The notes under the pieces are model-generated. The model was not told where the DNA came from. It worked only from the letters and a program-made list of their open reading frames with translations, and ran no database searches. Shown here piece after piece: positions 1-7,534 of a DNA stretch of 15,500 bases. The first letter of the stretch is position 1, and every line of letters begins with the position of its first letter. The position numbers and the translations under genes were made by a program. The DNA is from Nanobdellota archaeon (GTDB taxonomy: Archaea > Nanobdellota > Nanobdellia > SCGC-AAA011-G17 > GW2011-AR17), in assembly GCA_016784245.1 (NCBI GenBank), contig JADHVA010000008.1, positions 1 to 15,500 of the forward strand. The letters are read 5' to 3'.

Positions 1-50
1 AAGTTAGAAAAGAAAGATTAAAAGTAAAAGATAACAAGGAGAAAAAATAA
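1..50 (+). CDS. rpl24: C-terminal tail of ribosomal protein L24 (uL24), partial
   Basis: An open frame entering from the left edge encodes about 16 residues, mostly Lys, Glu and Arg, and stops at a TAA at 48-50, two bases before the S4e start. The assignment rests on position: in the archaeal spc-type operon L24 directly precedes S4e, and archaeal L24 ends in a basic, charged tail. The fragment is too short to identify by sequence alone. A GGAG at about 38-41 inside the tail could be the ribosome-binding site of S4e. Confidence 0.55.
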   Translation, partial: VRKERLKVKDNKEKK

Positions 51-52
51 AT

Positions 53-736
53 ATGGTAAAGAGACACTTATCAAGATTGAATGCGCCAAAGAGTTGGCCA
101 ATAAAGAGAAAAGGGATTAAGTTTATTAGAAAACCAAACCCAGGTGCACATTCATTAAGAGAGTGTATTTCTCTATCTTTAGTAATTCAAAATATGTTAA
201 AGTATGCAAAAACAAGTAAAGAGATTAAAAAAATACTTCATGAAAGAAAAATATTAGTAAATGGAAAAGTAAAAAGAGATCCAGCATTTGCAGTAGGAAT
301 TATGGATATTTTAAGTATTCCTTCATTAAAGGAATATTATAGAGTACTTTATAATACAAAAGGAAAATTTGTTTTAATGAAAATTGAAGAAAAGGATGCA
401 AATGAAATATTAATGAAAATCGTCGATAAAACTTTGTTAAAGAAAGGAAAATTACAATATAATTATTCTAACGGACATAATAATCTAGTTGAAAAAGATG
501 ATTATAAAACTGGAGATACTGTATTGTATTCATTAAAAGATAATAAAATTTCAAAACATTTTGAATTAAAGAAAGGAGCAAAAGTTTATTTAACTGGTGG
601 AAAATTTGTTGGTAACACTGCAAGCTTAGAAGAAATTAAAGAAAATAATGTATTAATTAAAATTAAAGAAGATATTTTTGAAACTGCAAAGAGATATTTA
701 TTTGTTATTGGGGATGTTAAAATAGAAAATGAATAA
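53..736 (+). CDS. rps4e: 30S ribosomal protein S4e (eS4)
   Basis: This is a 227-residue small-subunit protein of the archaeal/eukaryotic S4e family. The N-terminus has the family's basic opening (MVKRHLSRLNAPKSWPI). An S4-type RNA-binding segment follows at about 40-95 (ILHERKILVNGKVKRDP), then the central S4e domain. A KOW-like segment lies near 175-195 (KKGAKVYLTGGKFVGNTAS). Length is usual for archaeal S4e, slightly short. It sits between the L24 tail and L5 as in most archaeal spc operons. The 3' end overlaps the L5 start by 8 bases, which suggests translational coupling. A GGAG lies about ten bases before the ATG. Nothing about it is unusual. Confidence 0.97.
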   Translation: MVKRHLSRLNAPKSWPIKRKGIKFIRKPNPGAHSLRECISLSLVIQNMLKYAKTSKEIKKILHERKILVNGKVKRDPAFAVGIMDILSIPSLKEYYRVLYNTKGKFVLMKIEEKDANEILMKIVDKTLLKKGKLQYNYSNGHNNLVEKDDYKTGDTVLYSLKDNKISKHFELKKGAKVYLTGGKFVGNTASLEEIKENNVLIKIKEDIFETAKRYLFVIGDVKIENE

Positions 737-1256
737 AATGAAAGAAATTAGGATAGAGAAAATTACTCTGAATATTGGTGTAGGTAAGCCTGGACAAGAA
801 TTAGAGAAAGCAAAAATCCTATTAGAAAAAATTAGTGGAATGAAAACATCTGAAACATTAACAAAGAAAAGAATCCCTGGTTGGAGTTTAAGACCAAATC
901 TAGTTATTGGTTGTAAAGTAACTATTAGAGGAAAAAAAGCTGAAGAAATATTAGGAAGTTTATTAGAAGCTAAGGATAAAGAGCTTAAACTTAAAGCATT
1001 TGATAATCAAGGAAATTTTGCTTTCGGAATTCATGAATATTTAGATATTCCAACTTTAGATTATATCCCAGAAGTAGGAATTAGAGGATTAGAAGTTGCA
1101 ATAACTTTAGTAAGACCAGGTTATAGAGTTAAGTATAGAACATTAAGAGCTAAAAAAATTCCAACACGTCATAAAATTTCAAAAGAAGAAGCAATCGCAT
1201 TCGCAAAGGAAAAATTTAAAATTACAATAGCCGAGGAGGAAATGGAGGAAGAATGA
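729..1256 (+). CDS. rpl5: 50S ribosomal protein L5 (uL5)
   Basis: This is a 175-residue large-subunit protein that binds 5S rRNA in the central protuberance. Family features include the opening IRIEKITLNIGVG, the central GNFAFGIHEY and the VRPGYRVKYR segment near 130. Two starts are possible: the ATG at 729, inside the S4e gene, and an in-frame ATG at 738, just after the S4e stop. I prefer 729 because archaeal L5 proteins commonly have a short Asn-x-Met-Arg/Lys segment before this block, but the choice is not decided by a clear ribosome-binding site. The 3' end overlaps S14 as ATGA, typical of a coupled operon. The C-terminus is Glu-rich. Confidence 0.96.
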   Translation: MNKMKEIRIEKITLNIGVGKPGQELEKAKILLEKISGMKTSETLTKKRIPGWSLRPNLVIGCKVTIRGKKAEEILGSLLEAKDKELKLKAFDNQGNFAFGIHEYLDIPTLDYIPEVGIRGLEVAITLVRPGYRVKYRTLRAKKIPTRHKISKEEAIAFAKEKFKITIAEEEMEEE

Positions 1257-1483
1257 CTGCGGGAAATTATAAAAAGGTGTTTAAACAATTGAAAAATAAA
1301 CCTATAAAATTAAAGAAATTTATTAAACATAATGCTCCAAAGCAAAGAAAATTTGGTGTGGCATCAAAGCCATGTAAACTTTGTGGAAGATTAGGTGGAC
1401 ATATTCAAAAATACAATCTAAACATATGTAGACAATGTTTTAGAGAAAATGCAAAAAAATTAGGATTTAAAAAATATTATTAA
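1253..1483 (+). CDS. rps14: 30S ribosomal protein S14 (uS14), zinc-binding, with N-terminal extension
   Basis: This is a 76-residue protein with the zinc ribbon of archaeal/eukaryotic S14/S29: C41-x2-C44 and C59-x2-C62, followed by the conserved ending FRENAKKLGFKKYY. It binds 16S rRNA in the head of the small subunit. The family core begins around residue 27 (HNAPKQRKFG) and is about 50 residues long. The first 25 or so residues are an extra basic segment. No internal Met allows a shorter start, and the ATG overlaps the L5 stop as ATGA with GGAGG just upstream, so the extension is probably real. Next downstream is S8, one base after the stop. Confidence 0.95.
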   Translation: MTAGNYKKVFKQLKNKPIKLKKFIKHNAPKQRKFGVASKPCKLCGRLGGHIQKYNLNICRQCFRENAKKLGFKKYY

Positions 1484-1484
1484 A

Positions 1485-1877
1485 ATGGCAATGAACGATA
1501 CATTAGCAACAGCATTATGTAACATAATGAATGCTGAAAGAGAAGGAAAGCAGGTTTGCGTAGTTAGACCCGTATCAAAAATAATGAAAAAAGTTTTTGA
1601 AATTATGAAAGATAATCACTTTATTGGTGAATATACAGAAATTAAAGATGGTAAAGGAAATTTAATGGAAGTTAACTTGATTGGTGGAATAAATAAATGT
1701 GGAGTTATTAAACCAAGATTTTCGGTAACAAAACAAGATTATACAAAATATGAAAAAAGATTTTTACCAGCTCTAAACTTTGGATTAATTATAGTCTCAA
1801 CATCAAAAGGAGTTATGACATTAAGCCAAGCTAAAGAGAAAGAAATGGGAGGAAAATTATTAGCATTTATTTACTAA
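1485..1877 (+). CDS. rps8: 30S ribosomal protein S8 (uS8)
   Basis: This 130-residue protein is the usual archaeal S8 length. It binds helix 21 of 16S rRNA and in many organisms also represses its own operon; that role is only known from relatives here. The N-terminal block LATALCNIMNAEREGK and the C-terminal block ending in LIIVSTSKGVMTLSQAKEKEMGGKLLAFIY (given as its ends: LIIVSTSKGV and GGKLLAFIY) match archaeal S8. The STSKGVMT loop is the conserved RNA-contact motif. A second in-frame ATG lies two codons in. It starts one base after S14 stops and ends one base before L6 begins. Confidence 0.96.
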   Translation: MAMNDTLATALCNIMNAEREGKQVCVVRPVSKIMKKVFEIMKDNHFIGEYTEIKDGKGNLMEVNLIGGINKCGVIKPRFSVTKQDYTKYEKRFLPALNFGLIIVSTSKGVMTLSQAKEKEMGGKLLAFIY

Positions 1878-1878
1878 G

Positions 1879-2433
1879 ATGATAGACGCATACAAATTAA
1901 GGAAAGTTGTAGATATTCCTGAAGAAGTTGAAGTTAATATAGTTGAAAGAGAGATTCGAGTTAAGAAAGGCAGTCTAGAAGTAAAAAGACTATTATATTT
2001 TCCAACTGTAGAAATAAAAAAAGAAGGAAATAGTATTGTATTAGAACCAAAAAGATTTACAAAAAGAGAAAAAAAGATAATTAATACTTATAGCGTTCAC
2101 ATTACAAATATGGTTTTAGGAGTACAAGAACCATATACTTACAAAGTTAAAATTTGTTCAAGTCACTTCCCTATGACTATAAATGTAAAAGGAAAAGAAT
2201 TAGAAATTAAGAATTTTTTAGGAGAGAAAGTACCAAGAATTGCAAAAATCTTAGATGATGTTGATGTTAAAATTGAAAATGATGAGATTATAATTACATC
2301 TGCAAATAAAGAAGCTGCAGGACAAACTGCAGGAAATTTTGAAAAAGCAACAAGAATTACAAATAGAGATAGAAGAATTTTTCAGGATGGTTTGTGGATA
2401 ATTGAAAAAGCAGGTAAGGAGATATTAGGATGA
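1879..2433 (+). CDS. rpl6: 50S ribosomal protein L6 (uL6)
   Basis: This is a 184-residue protein made of the two repeated L6 RNA-binding domains, roughly 8-85 and 90-180. It binds 23S rRNA near the sarcin-ricin loop. Recognisable segments are IPEEVEVNIV near the N-terminus, the mid-protein NMVLGVQEPYTYKVK, which matches the archaeal NM(I/V)xGVxxGxxYKxK block, and FQDGLWIIEKA near the end. Length is normal for archaea. The stop overlaps the L32e ATG (ATGA at 2430-2433), continuing the coupled operon. Confidence 0.96.
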   Translation: MIDAYKLRKVVDIPEEVEVNIVEREIRVKKGSLEVKRLLYFPTVEIKKEGNSIVLEPKRFTKREKKIINTYSVHITNMVLGVQEPYTYKVKICSSHFPMTINVKGKELEIKNFLGEKVPRIAKILDDVDVKIENDEIIITSANKEAAGQTAGNFEKATRITNRDRRIFQDGLWIIEKAGKEILG

Positions 2434-3032
2434 GTGAACAAGAAAAATTATTAGCACTGAGAAAACAAATTAAGAAAAGAAAACCTAATTTTGTAAGACA
2501 GTGTTCTCAAAAAGTTATCAAAATTGCAAAAGCATGGAGAAGACCAAAAGGTATTCAATCAAAAATGAGATTGAAACATAGAGGTAAAAAGAAAAGTCCA
2601 TCTTTAGGTTATTCTTCACCAAAAAAAGTTAGAGGATTAGATAGAAATGGTTATGAAGAAGTTAGAGTATTGAGAGTAGAAGATTTAGAAGGAATTGATT
2701 CAAAAAAACAAATTGTTTTAATCGCAAAAATAGGTTTGAAGAAAAAATTAATGATACTTGATGAATGTAAAAAAAGAAATTTAAATGTTAGTAATGTTAA
2801 AGATATTGATGAGTTTATTAAAGATTCACAAGAATGGTTAGTAGAGAGAAAGAAAGCGACTAAAGAGAGATCAAAGAAAAGAAGTGCAGCTAAAGAAGCA
2901 TCAATTAAAAAAGCTAAAGGTGAAGAAGTAAAGAAAAAAGCTGAAGAAAAAGAAGAAGAGACTAAGAAAGGCAATGAAACCAAAAAAGGTGAAAAGAGTG
3001 ACAAAATAAAAATACTGGAGCAAAAAGAATGA
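2430..3032 (+). CDS. rpl32e: 50S ribosomal protein L32e (eL32) with long charged C-terminal tail
   Basis: This is a 200-residue protein whose first 135 or so residues are archaeal/eukaryotic L32e. Core marks are KAWRRPKGIQSKMRL at about 35-49, then SLGYSSPKKVRGL and the C-terminal half of the core. From about residue 136 the sequence becomes a Lys/Glu/Ala-rich, low-complexity tail of about 65 residues without hydrophobic core positions, likely disordered or helical and RNA-contacting. Typical archaeal L32e is clearly shorter, so the tail is a lineage feature. The opposite-strand ORF at 2651-3004 is a by-product of this repetitive codon use. Overlaps with L6 and L19e are both ATGA. Confidence 0.95.
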   Translation: MSEQEKLLALRKQIKKRKPNFVRQCSQKVIKIAKAWRRPKGIQSKMRLKHRGKKKSPSLGYSSPKKVRGLDRNGYEEVRVLRVEDLEGIDSKKQIVLIAKIGLKKKLMILDECKKRNLNVSNVKDIDEFIKDSQEWLVERKKATKERSKKRSAAKEASIKKAKGEEVKKKAEEKEEETKKGNETKKGEKSDKIKILEQKE

Positions 3033-3487
3033 AATTATCAAGTCAAAAACAAATTAGTGCAAAAGTTCTAAAAATTGGAACTGGAAAAGTATGGTTTGAT
3101 AAATCAAGATTAGATGAAATTAAAGAAGCTATTACAAGATCCGATCTTAGAGGATTAATTGCTAAAAAAGTTATACAGAAAAGAGCAGGTAAAGGTACTT
3201 CAAGAGTTAGAGCTAGAAAAAGAATTGTTCAGAGAAGAAAAGGTAGACAAAAAGGACAAGGAACAAGAAAAGGAAAAAGCTCTGCTAGATTAAGTAAAAA
3301 AGAAAAATGGATGAATGTAATTAGGGGCCAAAGAAAATTTATAAAAGAATTAAAAGTAAATGGTCTTATCGAAGTAAGTACTTATAGATTATTATATAGA
3401 AGATCAAAAGGTGGATATTTTAGAAATAAAAGACACATTAAGTTGTTTTTAACAGAACAGAAATTATTCAAGGAAAAGAAGAAATGA
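3029..3487 (+). CDS. rpl19e: 50S ribosomal protein L19e (eL19)
   Basis: This is a 152-residue archaeal/eukaryotic L19e, which forms an inter-subunit bridge in known archaeal ribosomes. It begins MKLSSQKQISAKVLKIG, with the KVWFD block at about 20-24. A very basic linker with the conserved RGRQKGQGTRKG-like stretch (KGRQKGQGTRKG) lies around 71-82, followed by the C-terminal helix with YRLLYRRSKGGYFRNKRH. Length is normal. The ATG overlaps the L32e stop, and the L19e stop overlaps the L18 ATG. This order (L32e, L19e, L18) is a diagnostic archaeal insertion relative to bacterial spc operons. Confidence 0.96.
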   Translation: MKLSSQKQISAKVLKIGTGKVWFDKSRLDEIKEAITRSDLRGLIAKKVIQKRAGKGTSRVRARKRIVQRRKGRQKGQGTRKGKSSARLSKKEKWMNVIRGQRKFIKELKVNGLIEVSTYRLLYRRSKGGYFRNKRHIKLFLTEQKLFKEKKK

Positions 3488-3987
3488 AAAGAAAAAAGTT
3501 TGTTCAATATCGAAGGAAGAGAGAAGGAAAAACTAACTATAGAAAAAGGTTAGAGTTATTAAAATCCATGAAGTTAAGATTAGTAGTTAGAAAGTCATTA
3601 AGGAATGTTATTGTACAAATTGTTGAATATAATGTAGATGGAGATAAAACTTTAGTTATGGTAAGCAGTAAAGAACTAAAAAAGTATGGTTGGTCTGGTT
3701 ATTGTAGAAATACACCTTCAGCATATCTAGTAGGTTTGTTATGTGGAGTAAAAGCTAAAGAGAAAAAAATAAGTGAAGCAATTTTAGACTTAGGATTACA
3801 TCCATCAAGAAAAGGGACAATCTTATATAGTGTACTAAAAGGAGTTATTGATTCAGGTGTTAATATTGCTCATAGTCCTGAAATTTTTCCAAGTGAAGAT
3901 AGAATAATGGGTAAACATATTTCAGATAAAGTTCCAGTAGAATTTGAAAAGGTTAAAAATGAGATTATGAAAGGTGAAAAGAAATGA
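3484..3987 (+). CDS. rpl18: 50S ribosomal protein L18 (uL18)
   Basis: This is a 167-residue L18, a 5S rRNA-binding protein that joins L5 in the 5S particle. Marks of the archaeal form are the basic N-terminus with RRKREGKTNYRKRLELL at 10-26, RLVVRKSLRNVIVQIV, the TPSAYLVGLLCGVKA block near 77-91, and LDLGLHPSRKGTILYSVLKG near 102-121 with GVNIAHS after it. The length is a little shorter than many archaeal L18 proteins, which carry a longer C-terminal tail. Both ends overlap neighbours as ATGA. The 5S gene itself is in this window at 15054 but is transcribed separately. Confidence 0.96.
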   Translation: MKRKKFVQYRRKREGKTNYRKRLELLKSMKLRLVVRKSLRNVIVQIVEYNVDGDKTLVMVSSKELKKYGWSGYCRNTPSAYLVGLLCGVKAKEKKISEAILDLGLHPSRKGTILYSVLKGVIDSGVNIAHSPEIFPSEDRIMGKHISDKVPVEFEKVKNEIMKGEKK

Positions 3988-4742
3988 GAGATAAAAAACC
4001 TAGAAGAAACCAGAGAAACCAAAGGAAAGATCCTGGAATCTCAAGAGAAAGTGTTTTAGAAAATTGGAAACCTAAAACTGAAATAGGAATGAAAGTTAAG
4101 AAAGGGGAAATCACAGATATTAATGATATTTTAGACCAAGGTATTGCAATTTTAGAATCTGAAATTGTTGATGCTTTATTACCAGACCTTGAAGTTGAAT
4201 TATTAGAAGTAGGACAATCAAAGGGTAAGTTTGGTGGAGGAAAAAGAAGTATTTGGAGACAAACTCAGAAAAAATCTAAAGAAGGAAATAAACCTTCATT
4301 TACTACTATTGCAGTTTGTGGAAATAAAAATGGTTATATTGGTATTGGATTAGGAAAAGCTAAAGAAACAGTTCCAGCGAGAGAAAAAGCAACAAGAAAA
4401 GCAAAATTAAATCTTATAAAAATTAAGAGAGGATGTGGATCTTGGGAATGTGGTTGTGGTGAAGCTCATTCAATTCCATTTGAAGTTGAAGGTAAATGTA
4501 GTTCAGTTATAATTAAATTAAAATCTGCACCTAAAGGAACAAGATTATGTGTAGAGACAGAATGTCAAAAGATTTTAAAATTAGCTGGATTTAAAGATGT
4601 ATATTCAAAAGCTAGAGGACAAACAAAAACTAAATTAAATTTAATCTTTGCTTGTTTCGATGCATTAAAAAAATTAGGAGAACAAAAAGTTAAAGTTGGT
4701 TTTGTAGAAAAAGCAGGAGTTGTTGGAGGAAGAAATGAATAA
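3984..4742 (+). CDS. rps5: 30S ribosomal protein S5 (uS5)
   Basis: This is a 252-residue archaeal S5 with a double-stranded RNA-binding N-terminal domain and a C-terminal S5 fold. It acts at the mRNA entry site and in decoding fidelity. Motifs seen are WKPKTEIGMKVKKGEI near residue 29-44, GNKNGYIGIGLGKAKE in the middle, and the archaeal/eukaryotic cysteine-rich block RGCGSWECGCGEAHSIPF. The first 20 residues form an Arg/Asn-rich basic leader. It overlaps L18 by ATGA and overlaps the start of L30 by 8 bases. Confidence 0.97.
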   Translation: MRDKKPRRNQRNQRKDPGISRESVLENWKPKTEIGMKVKKGEITDINDILDQGIAILESEIVDALLPDLEVELLEVGQSKGKFGGGKRSIWRQTQKKSKEGNKPSFTTIAVCGNKNGYIGIGLGKAKETVPAREKATRKAKLNLIKIKRGCGSWECGCGEAHSIPFEVEGKCSSVIIKLKSAPKGTRLCVETECQKILKLAGFKDVYSKARGQTKTKLNLIFACFDALKKLGEQKVKVGFVEKAGVVGGRNE

Positions 4743-5211
4743 TAAACCAATTGCAGTTATTAGGATTAGAGGAAGATCTAATGTTACTAAAAAGATTAAT
4801 GATACTCTTGATATGTTAAGATTATACAAACAAAATGGTTGTGTTATTGTTCCAAGTACCCCTACCTTTGTCGGAATGATAAAGAAAGCTAAAGATTATA
4901 TTACTTGGGGAGAAATTAATGAAGAAACTTTAGCATTATTATTAGAAAGTAGAGGAAAAATTGTAGGAAACAATCCTTTAACTGAAGATTATTTGAAAAG
5001 TAAATTAAAATTAGATTTCAAAGCATTTGTAAAAGAAGTATTCGAAGGAAAGAAAAATGTAAAAGATATTCCTGGAATAAAAGCTTATTTTAGATTAATG
5101 CCTCCTGTAAAAGGATTTGCAAGACAAGGAATAAAGAAACCATTTAGTATGGGTGGTGCTTTAGGATATAGAAAAGATAAAATTAATGATTTAATCAAGA
5201 GAATGATTTAA
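4735..5211 (+). CDS. rpl30: 50S ribosomal protein L30 (uL30)
   Basis: This is a 158-residue archaeal-type L30, longer than the bacterial form of about 60 residues because archaea carry a C-terminal domain. It contains the opening PIAVIRIRGRSNVTKKINDT, the NGCVIVPSTP segment, and FRLMPPVKGFARQGIKKPFS near residue 120-140. I start it at the ATG at 4735 because a GGAGG (4726-4730) lies a normal five bases upstream. The longer TTG-initiated frame from 4720 would use the ribosome-binding site as coding sequence. It overlaps the S5 3' end and stops one base before L15. Confidence 0.95.
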   Translation: MNNKPIAVIRIRGRSNVTKKINDTLDMLRLYKQNGCVIVPSTPTFVGMIKKAKDYITWGEINEETLALLLESRGKIVGNNPLTEDYLKSKLKLDFKAFVKEVFEGKKNVKDIPGIKAYFRLMPPVKGFARQGIKKPFSMGGALGYRKDKINDLIKRMI

Positions 5212-5212
5212 A

Positions 5213-5635
5213 ATGAAAAGAACAACAGGCCAAAAAAAGAATAAAAAGCAAAGAGGATTTAGTAGCCATGGCTGGGGATCTAAGAAGAAACATAGAGGAT
5301 CAGGTAATAGAGGTGGAAAAGGTAATGCTGGTAGTGGTAAAAGAGCAGATACAAAAAAACCAACTCTGATTAATTTATATGGTACTGTTGATTTAGCAAA
5401 GAGAGGGTTTGTAAGACCAGATGCTAAAAAAATAATTGCAATTAATTTAAGAGATGTTAGATTGATGCTTGAAAAAAATAATGTTAAAGAGCTTGATCTT
5501 AACAAATTAGGATATTCAAAATTACTTGGTACAGGAAACTTATCACAAGCAGTTAAAATTACTGTAAAGATGGCTTCCAACAGCGCAATAGAAAAAGTTA
5601 AAAGTGCTGGTGGCGAAGTAATACTTACAAAATAA
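5213..5635 (+). CDS. rpl15: 50S ribosomal protein L15 (uL15)
   Basis: This is a 140-residue L15 with the typical Gly/Lys/Arg-rich N-terminal extension that threads into 23S rRNA (HGWGSKKKHRGSGNRGGKGNAGSGK, shown here as HGWGSKKK and GNRGGKGNAGSGK). A compact C-terminal domain ends in NSAIEKVKSAGGEVILTK, the usual family ending. It is the last ribosomal protein before secY, the conserved order in archaea and bacteria. An opposite-strand ORF at 5191-5580 overlaps it and is rejected as a shadow. Confidence 0.96.
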   Translation: MKRTTGQKKNKKQRGFSSHGWGSKKKHRGSGNRGGKGNAGSGKRADTKKPTLINLYGTVDLAKRGFVRPDAKKIIAINLRDVRLMLEKNNVKELDLNKLGYSKLLGTGNLSQAVKITVKMASNSAIEKVKSAGGEVILTK

Positions 5636-5653
5636 AATTAGGGATTGCTAAAA

Positions 5654-7057
5654 ATGTCTTTCATAGATATAATATTAAATAACTTACCGGAAATAAAGGC
5701 TCCTTTACAGAAGAAGCTTTCTTTTAAGCAGAAACTAAAATGGACTCTAATTATTCTTGTTGCATTTTTTGTATTAGGTTTAATTCCTTTGTTTGGTTTA
5801 GGTGAAAACTCTTTACAACAATTTGAATTTCTTTCTATGATTTTAGGAGCAAGTTTTGGTTCAGTAATCTCTTTAGGAATTGGGCCTCTTGTAACGGCAT
5901 CGATTGTATTACAGTTATTAAATGGTTCAGGTATTGTAGATTTTGATTTAACTAGCCCTGAAGGTAAAAAAAGATTTCAAGGTTTTCAGAAAATTTTAGC
6001 AATATTCTTTATTGTTTTTGAAGGAGGAATTTATGTTTTCATGGGTGGTTTATCTCCCTCGTCAGCGTTAGCTGCAGCTGATTATAGAATGATGCAGTTT
6101 ATTTTAGTTGGACAATTGATCATAGGTGGAATCCTAATTATGTTTATGGATGAAATAATTAGTAAATGGGGTTTTGGTTCAGGTATTTCATTATTCATTG
6201 CAGCAGGTGTATCTTCACAAATTGTGATAAGAGCATTTAGTCCTTTGTCAACAGTTGGTACTTGGGCTTTAGGAACAGGACAAGCAGCAGTAGGAAAAGT
6301 TTGGGTATTAATTTATTCCTTAGCTAGTCAAAATCCAACAGGAGCTTTACTTGCTTTTTCTTCGATAGTTGCAACAATAATTATCTTTGGAATAGTTGTT
6401 TATGTTCAAGCTATGAAAGTAGAGATTCCATTATCTTTTGGAAGAATTAGAGGACATGGAATTAGATGGCCTTTACATTTTTTATATACTTCAAACATTC
6501 CAGTTATTTTAATTGCAGCTCTTATGGCTAATGTGCAATTGTGGGCACAGCTATTAGAAAATTGGGGTTATCCATTATTAGGAACATTCTCAAATGGAGC
6601 ACCAGCGTCAGGTTTTGTTTCATGGATTTATGCTAGAAATTTAGTTGAGTTAATTATTACAGGTGGTTTTACTTGGATACATATTGCACAGTCTGCAGTT
6701 TATGCAGGATTTATGATTATTGGATCAGTAGTTTTTGGTTTCTTCTGGGTACAAACTTCTGGAATGGATGCAAAGGCTCAAGCTAAAAATATTATTGCAT
6801 CAGGTTTACAAATACCAGGCTTTAGAAGAGATCCTAGAGTTATGGAAACTATTTTACAAAGATATATTGGACCACTGACTATTATGGGTGGTATTGCTGT
6901 TGGTTTCTTAGCAGCAGGTGCAGATTTAATGGGTGCGTTATCTAATGGAACAGGTATTCTTTTGGCAGTTATGATTGTTTATAGATTATATGAAGAGATT
7001 GCTCAGCAACATATGATGGACATGTATCCAGGTTTAAGAAAGATAATGGGGAAGTAA
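5654..7057 (+). CDS. secY: Protein translocase subunit SecY (Sec61 alpha)
   Basis: This is a 467-residue polytopic membrane protein, the channel of the Sec translocon. Around ten hydrophobic segments can be seen, starting at about residue 30 and ending near 455. Family marks include the amphipathic N-terminal helix before the first membrane segment (KLSFKQKLKWT), KWGFGSGISLFIAAGVSSQIV, the cytosolic loop with IPLSFGRIRGHGIRWPLHFLYTSNIP (ends IPLSFGRIRG and LYTSNIP), and the cytosolic loop GLQIPGFRRDPRVMETILQRYI. I use the ATG at 5654 rather than a TTG three codons earlier. The ribosome-binding site is weak. It follows L15 by 18 bases and is probably the last gene of the ribosomal transcript, since a TATA-like box lies immediately after it. 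Confidence 0.97.
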   Translation: MSFIDIILNNLPEIKAPLQKKLSFKQKLKWTLIILVAFFVLGLIPLFGLGENSLQQFEFLSMILGASFGSVISLGIGPLVTASIVLQLLNGSGIVDFDLTSPEGKKRFQGFQKILAIFFIVFEGGIYVFMGGLSPSSALAAADYRMMQFILVGQLIIGGILIMFMDEIISKWGFGSGISLFIAAGVSSQIVIRAFSPLSTVGTWALGTGQAAVGKVWVLIYSLASQNPTGALLAFSSIVATIIIFGIVVYVQAMKVEIPLSFGRIRGHGIRWPLHFLYTSNIPVILIAALMANVQLWAQLLENWGYPLLGTFSNGAPASGFVSWIYARNLVELIITGGFTWIHIAQSAVYAGFMIIGSVVFGFFWVQTSGMDAKAQAKNIIASGLQIPGFRRDPRVMETILQRYIGPLTIMGGIAVGFLAAGADLMGALSNGTGILLAVMIVYRLYEEIAQQHMMDMYPGLRKIMGK

Positions 7058-7058
7058 G

Positions 7059-7068
7059 TTTTATAAAG
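7059..7068 (+). promoter_or_regulatory. TATA box of the DUF106 gene
   Basis: TTTTATAAAG is centred about 27 bases before the ATG at 7091, the archaeal TATA-to-start-site distance, so a transcript starting here would be leaderless. An AGAGGAG at 7073-7079 gives an alternative ribosome-binding site for read-through mRNA from secY, though its 11-base spacing is long. Confidence 0.6.
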
Positions 7069-7090
7069 TCTAGAGGAGTATTTTAAAGAT

Positions 7091-7534
7091 ATGAGTTTTT
7101 CAGCATTATTAGATCCGGTTTTAAATCCTGTAATGAGTATTCCATCACCTTGGAATTTAATTTTAGTTTCATTTATTATTACTTCTATTGTTACTTTAGC
7201 TTACAAATTTTTTACTGATCAGAAATTAATGAAAGAATTAAAATCTGAGATGAAAGATTTGCAGAAAGAGATGAAAGAGTTCAAGAATCATCCAGAGAAA
7301 TTAATGGCTGCACAAAAGAAAGTAATGGAAAAAAATATGAAGTATATGATGCAAAGCTTTAAGCCTACAATAATTACTATGATTCCAATTATTTTTATCT
7401 TTACTTGGTTAAGAACATTTTATGTTGATGCAGGAGATCCTGCTGTACTTTTTGGTTTGAGTTGGTTCTGGAGTTATTTGATAGTTACATTAGTTCTTAG
7501 TATGAGTATGAGAAAATTATTAAAGTTGCATTAA
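7091..7534 (+). CDS. DUF106/EMC3-type membrane protein insertase (archaeal YidC-like)
   Basis: This is a 147-residue membrane protein of the DUF106 family, the archaeal relatives of YidC/Oxa1 and eukaryotic EMC3/TMCO1. It has three hydrophobic segments at about 22-42, 91-111 and 121-142. A Lys/Glu/Met-rich coiled-coil hairpin lies between the first two, at about 43-88, exactly the family layout. The expected job is insertion of small membrane proteins alongside SecY, and the position directly after secY supports this. Adenylate kinase, which often lies between secY and this gene in archaea, is missing. The gene ends with a 4-base convergent overlap with the CYTH gene on the other strand, and a run of seven T (7544-7550) follows. 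Confidence 0.9.
   Translation: MSFSALLDPVLNPVMSIPSPWNLILVSFIITSIVTLAYKFFTDQKLMKELKSEMKDLQKEMKEFKNHPEKLMAAQKKVMEKNMKYMMQSFKPTIITMIPIIFIFTWLRTFYVDAGDPAVLFGLSWFWSYLIVTLVLSMSMRKLLKLH

Noticed and set aside
2651..3004. 117-codon open frame on - inside L32e
   Set aside because: It is antisense to the Lys/Glu-rich L32e tail and yields a Ser/Phe/Leu-rich translation typical of such shadows.
4720..4737. TTG start giving L30 five extra residues
   Set aside because: The added codons are the GGAGG ribosome-binding site itself; the ATG at 4735 fits the family length.
5191..5580. 129-codon open frame on - across the L30 end and L15
   Set aside because: It is the complement of the Gly/Lys-rich L15 gene, with no family resemblance or promoter.
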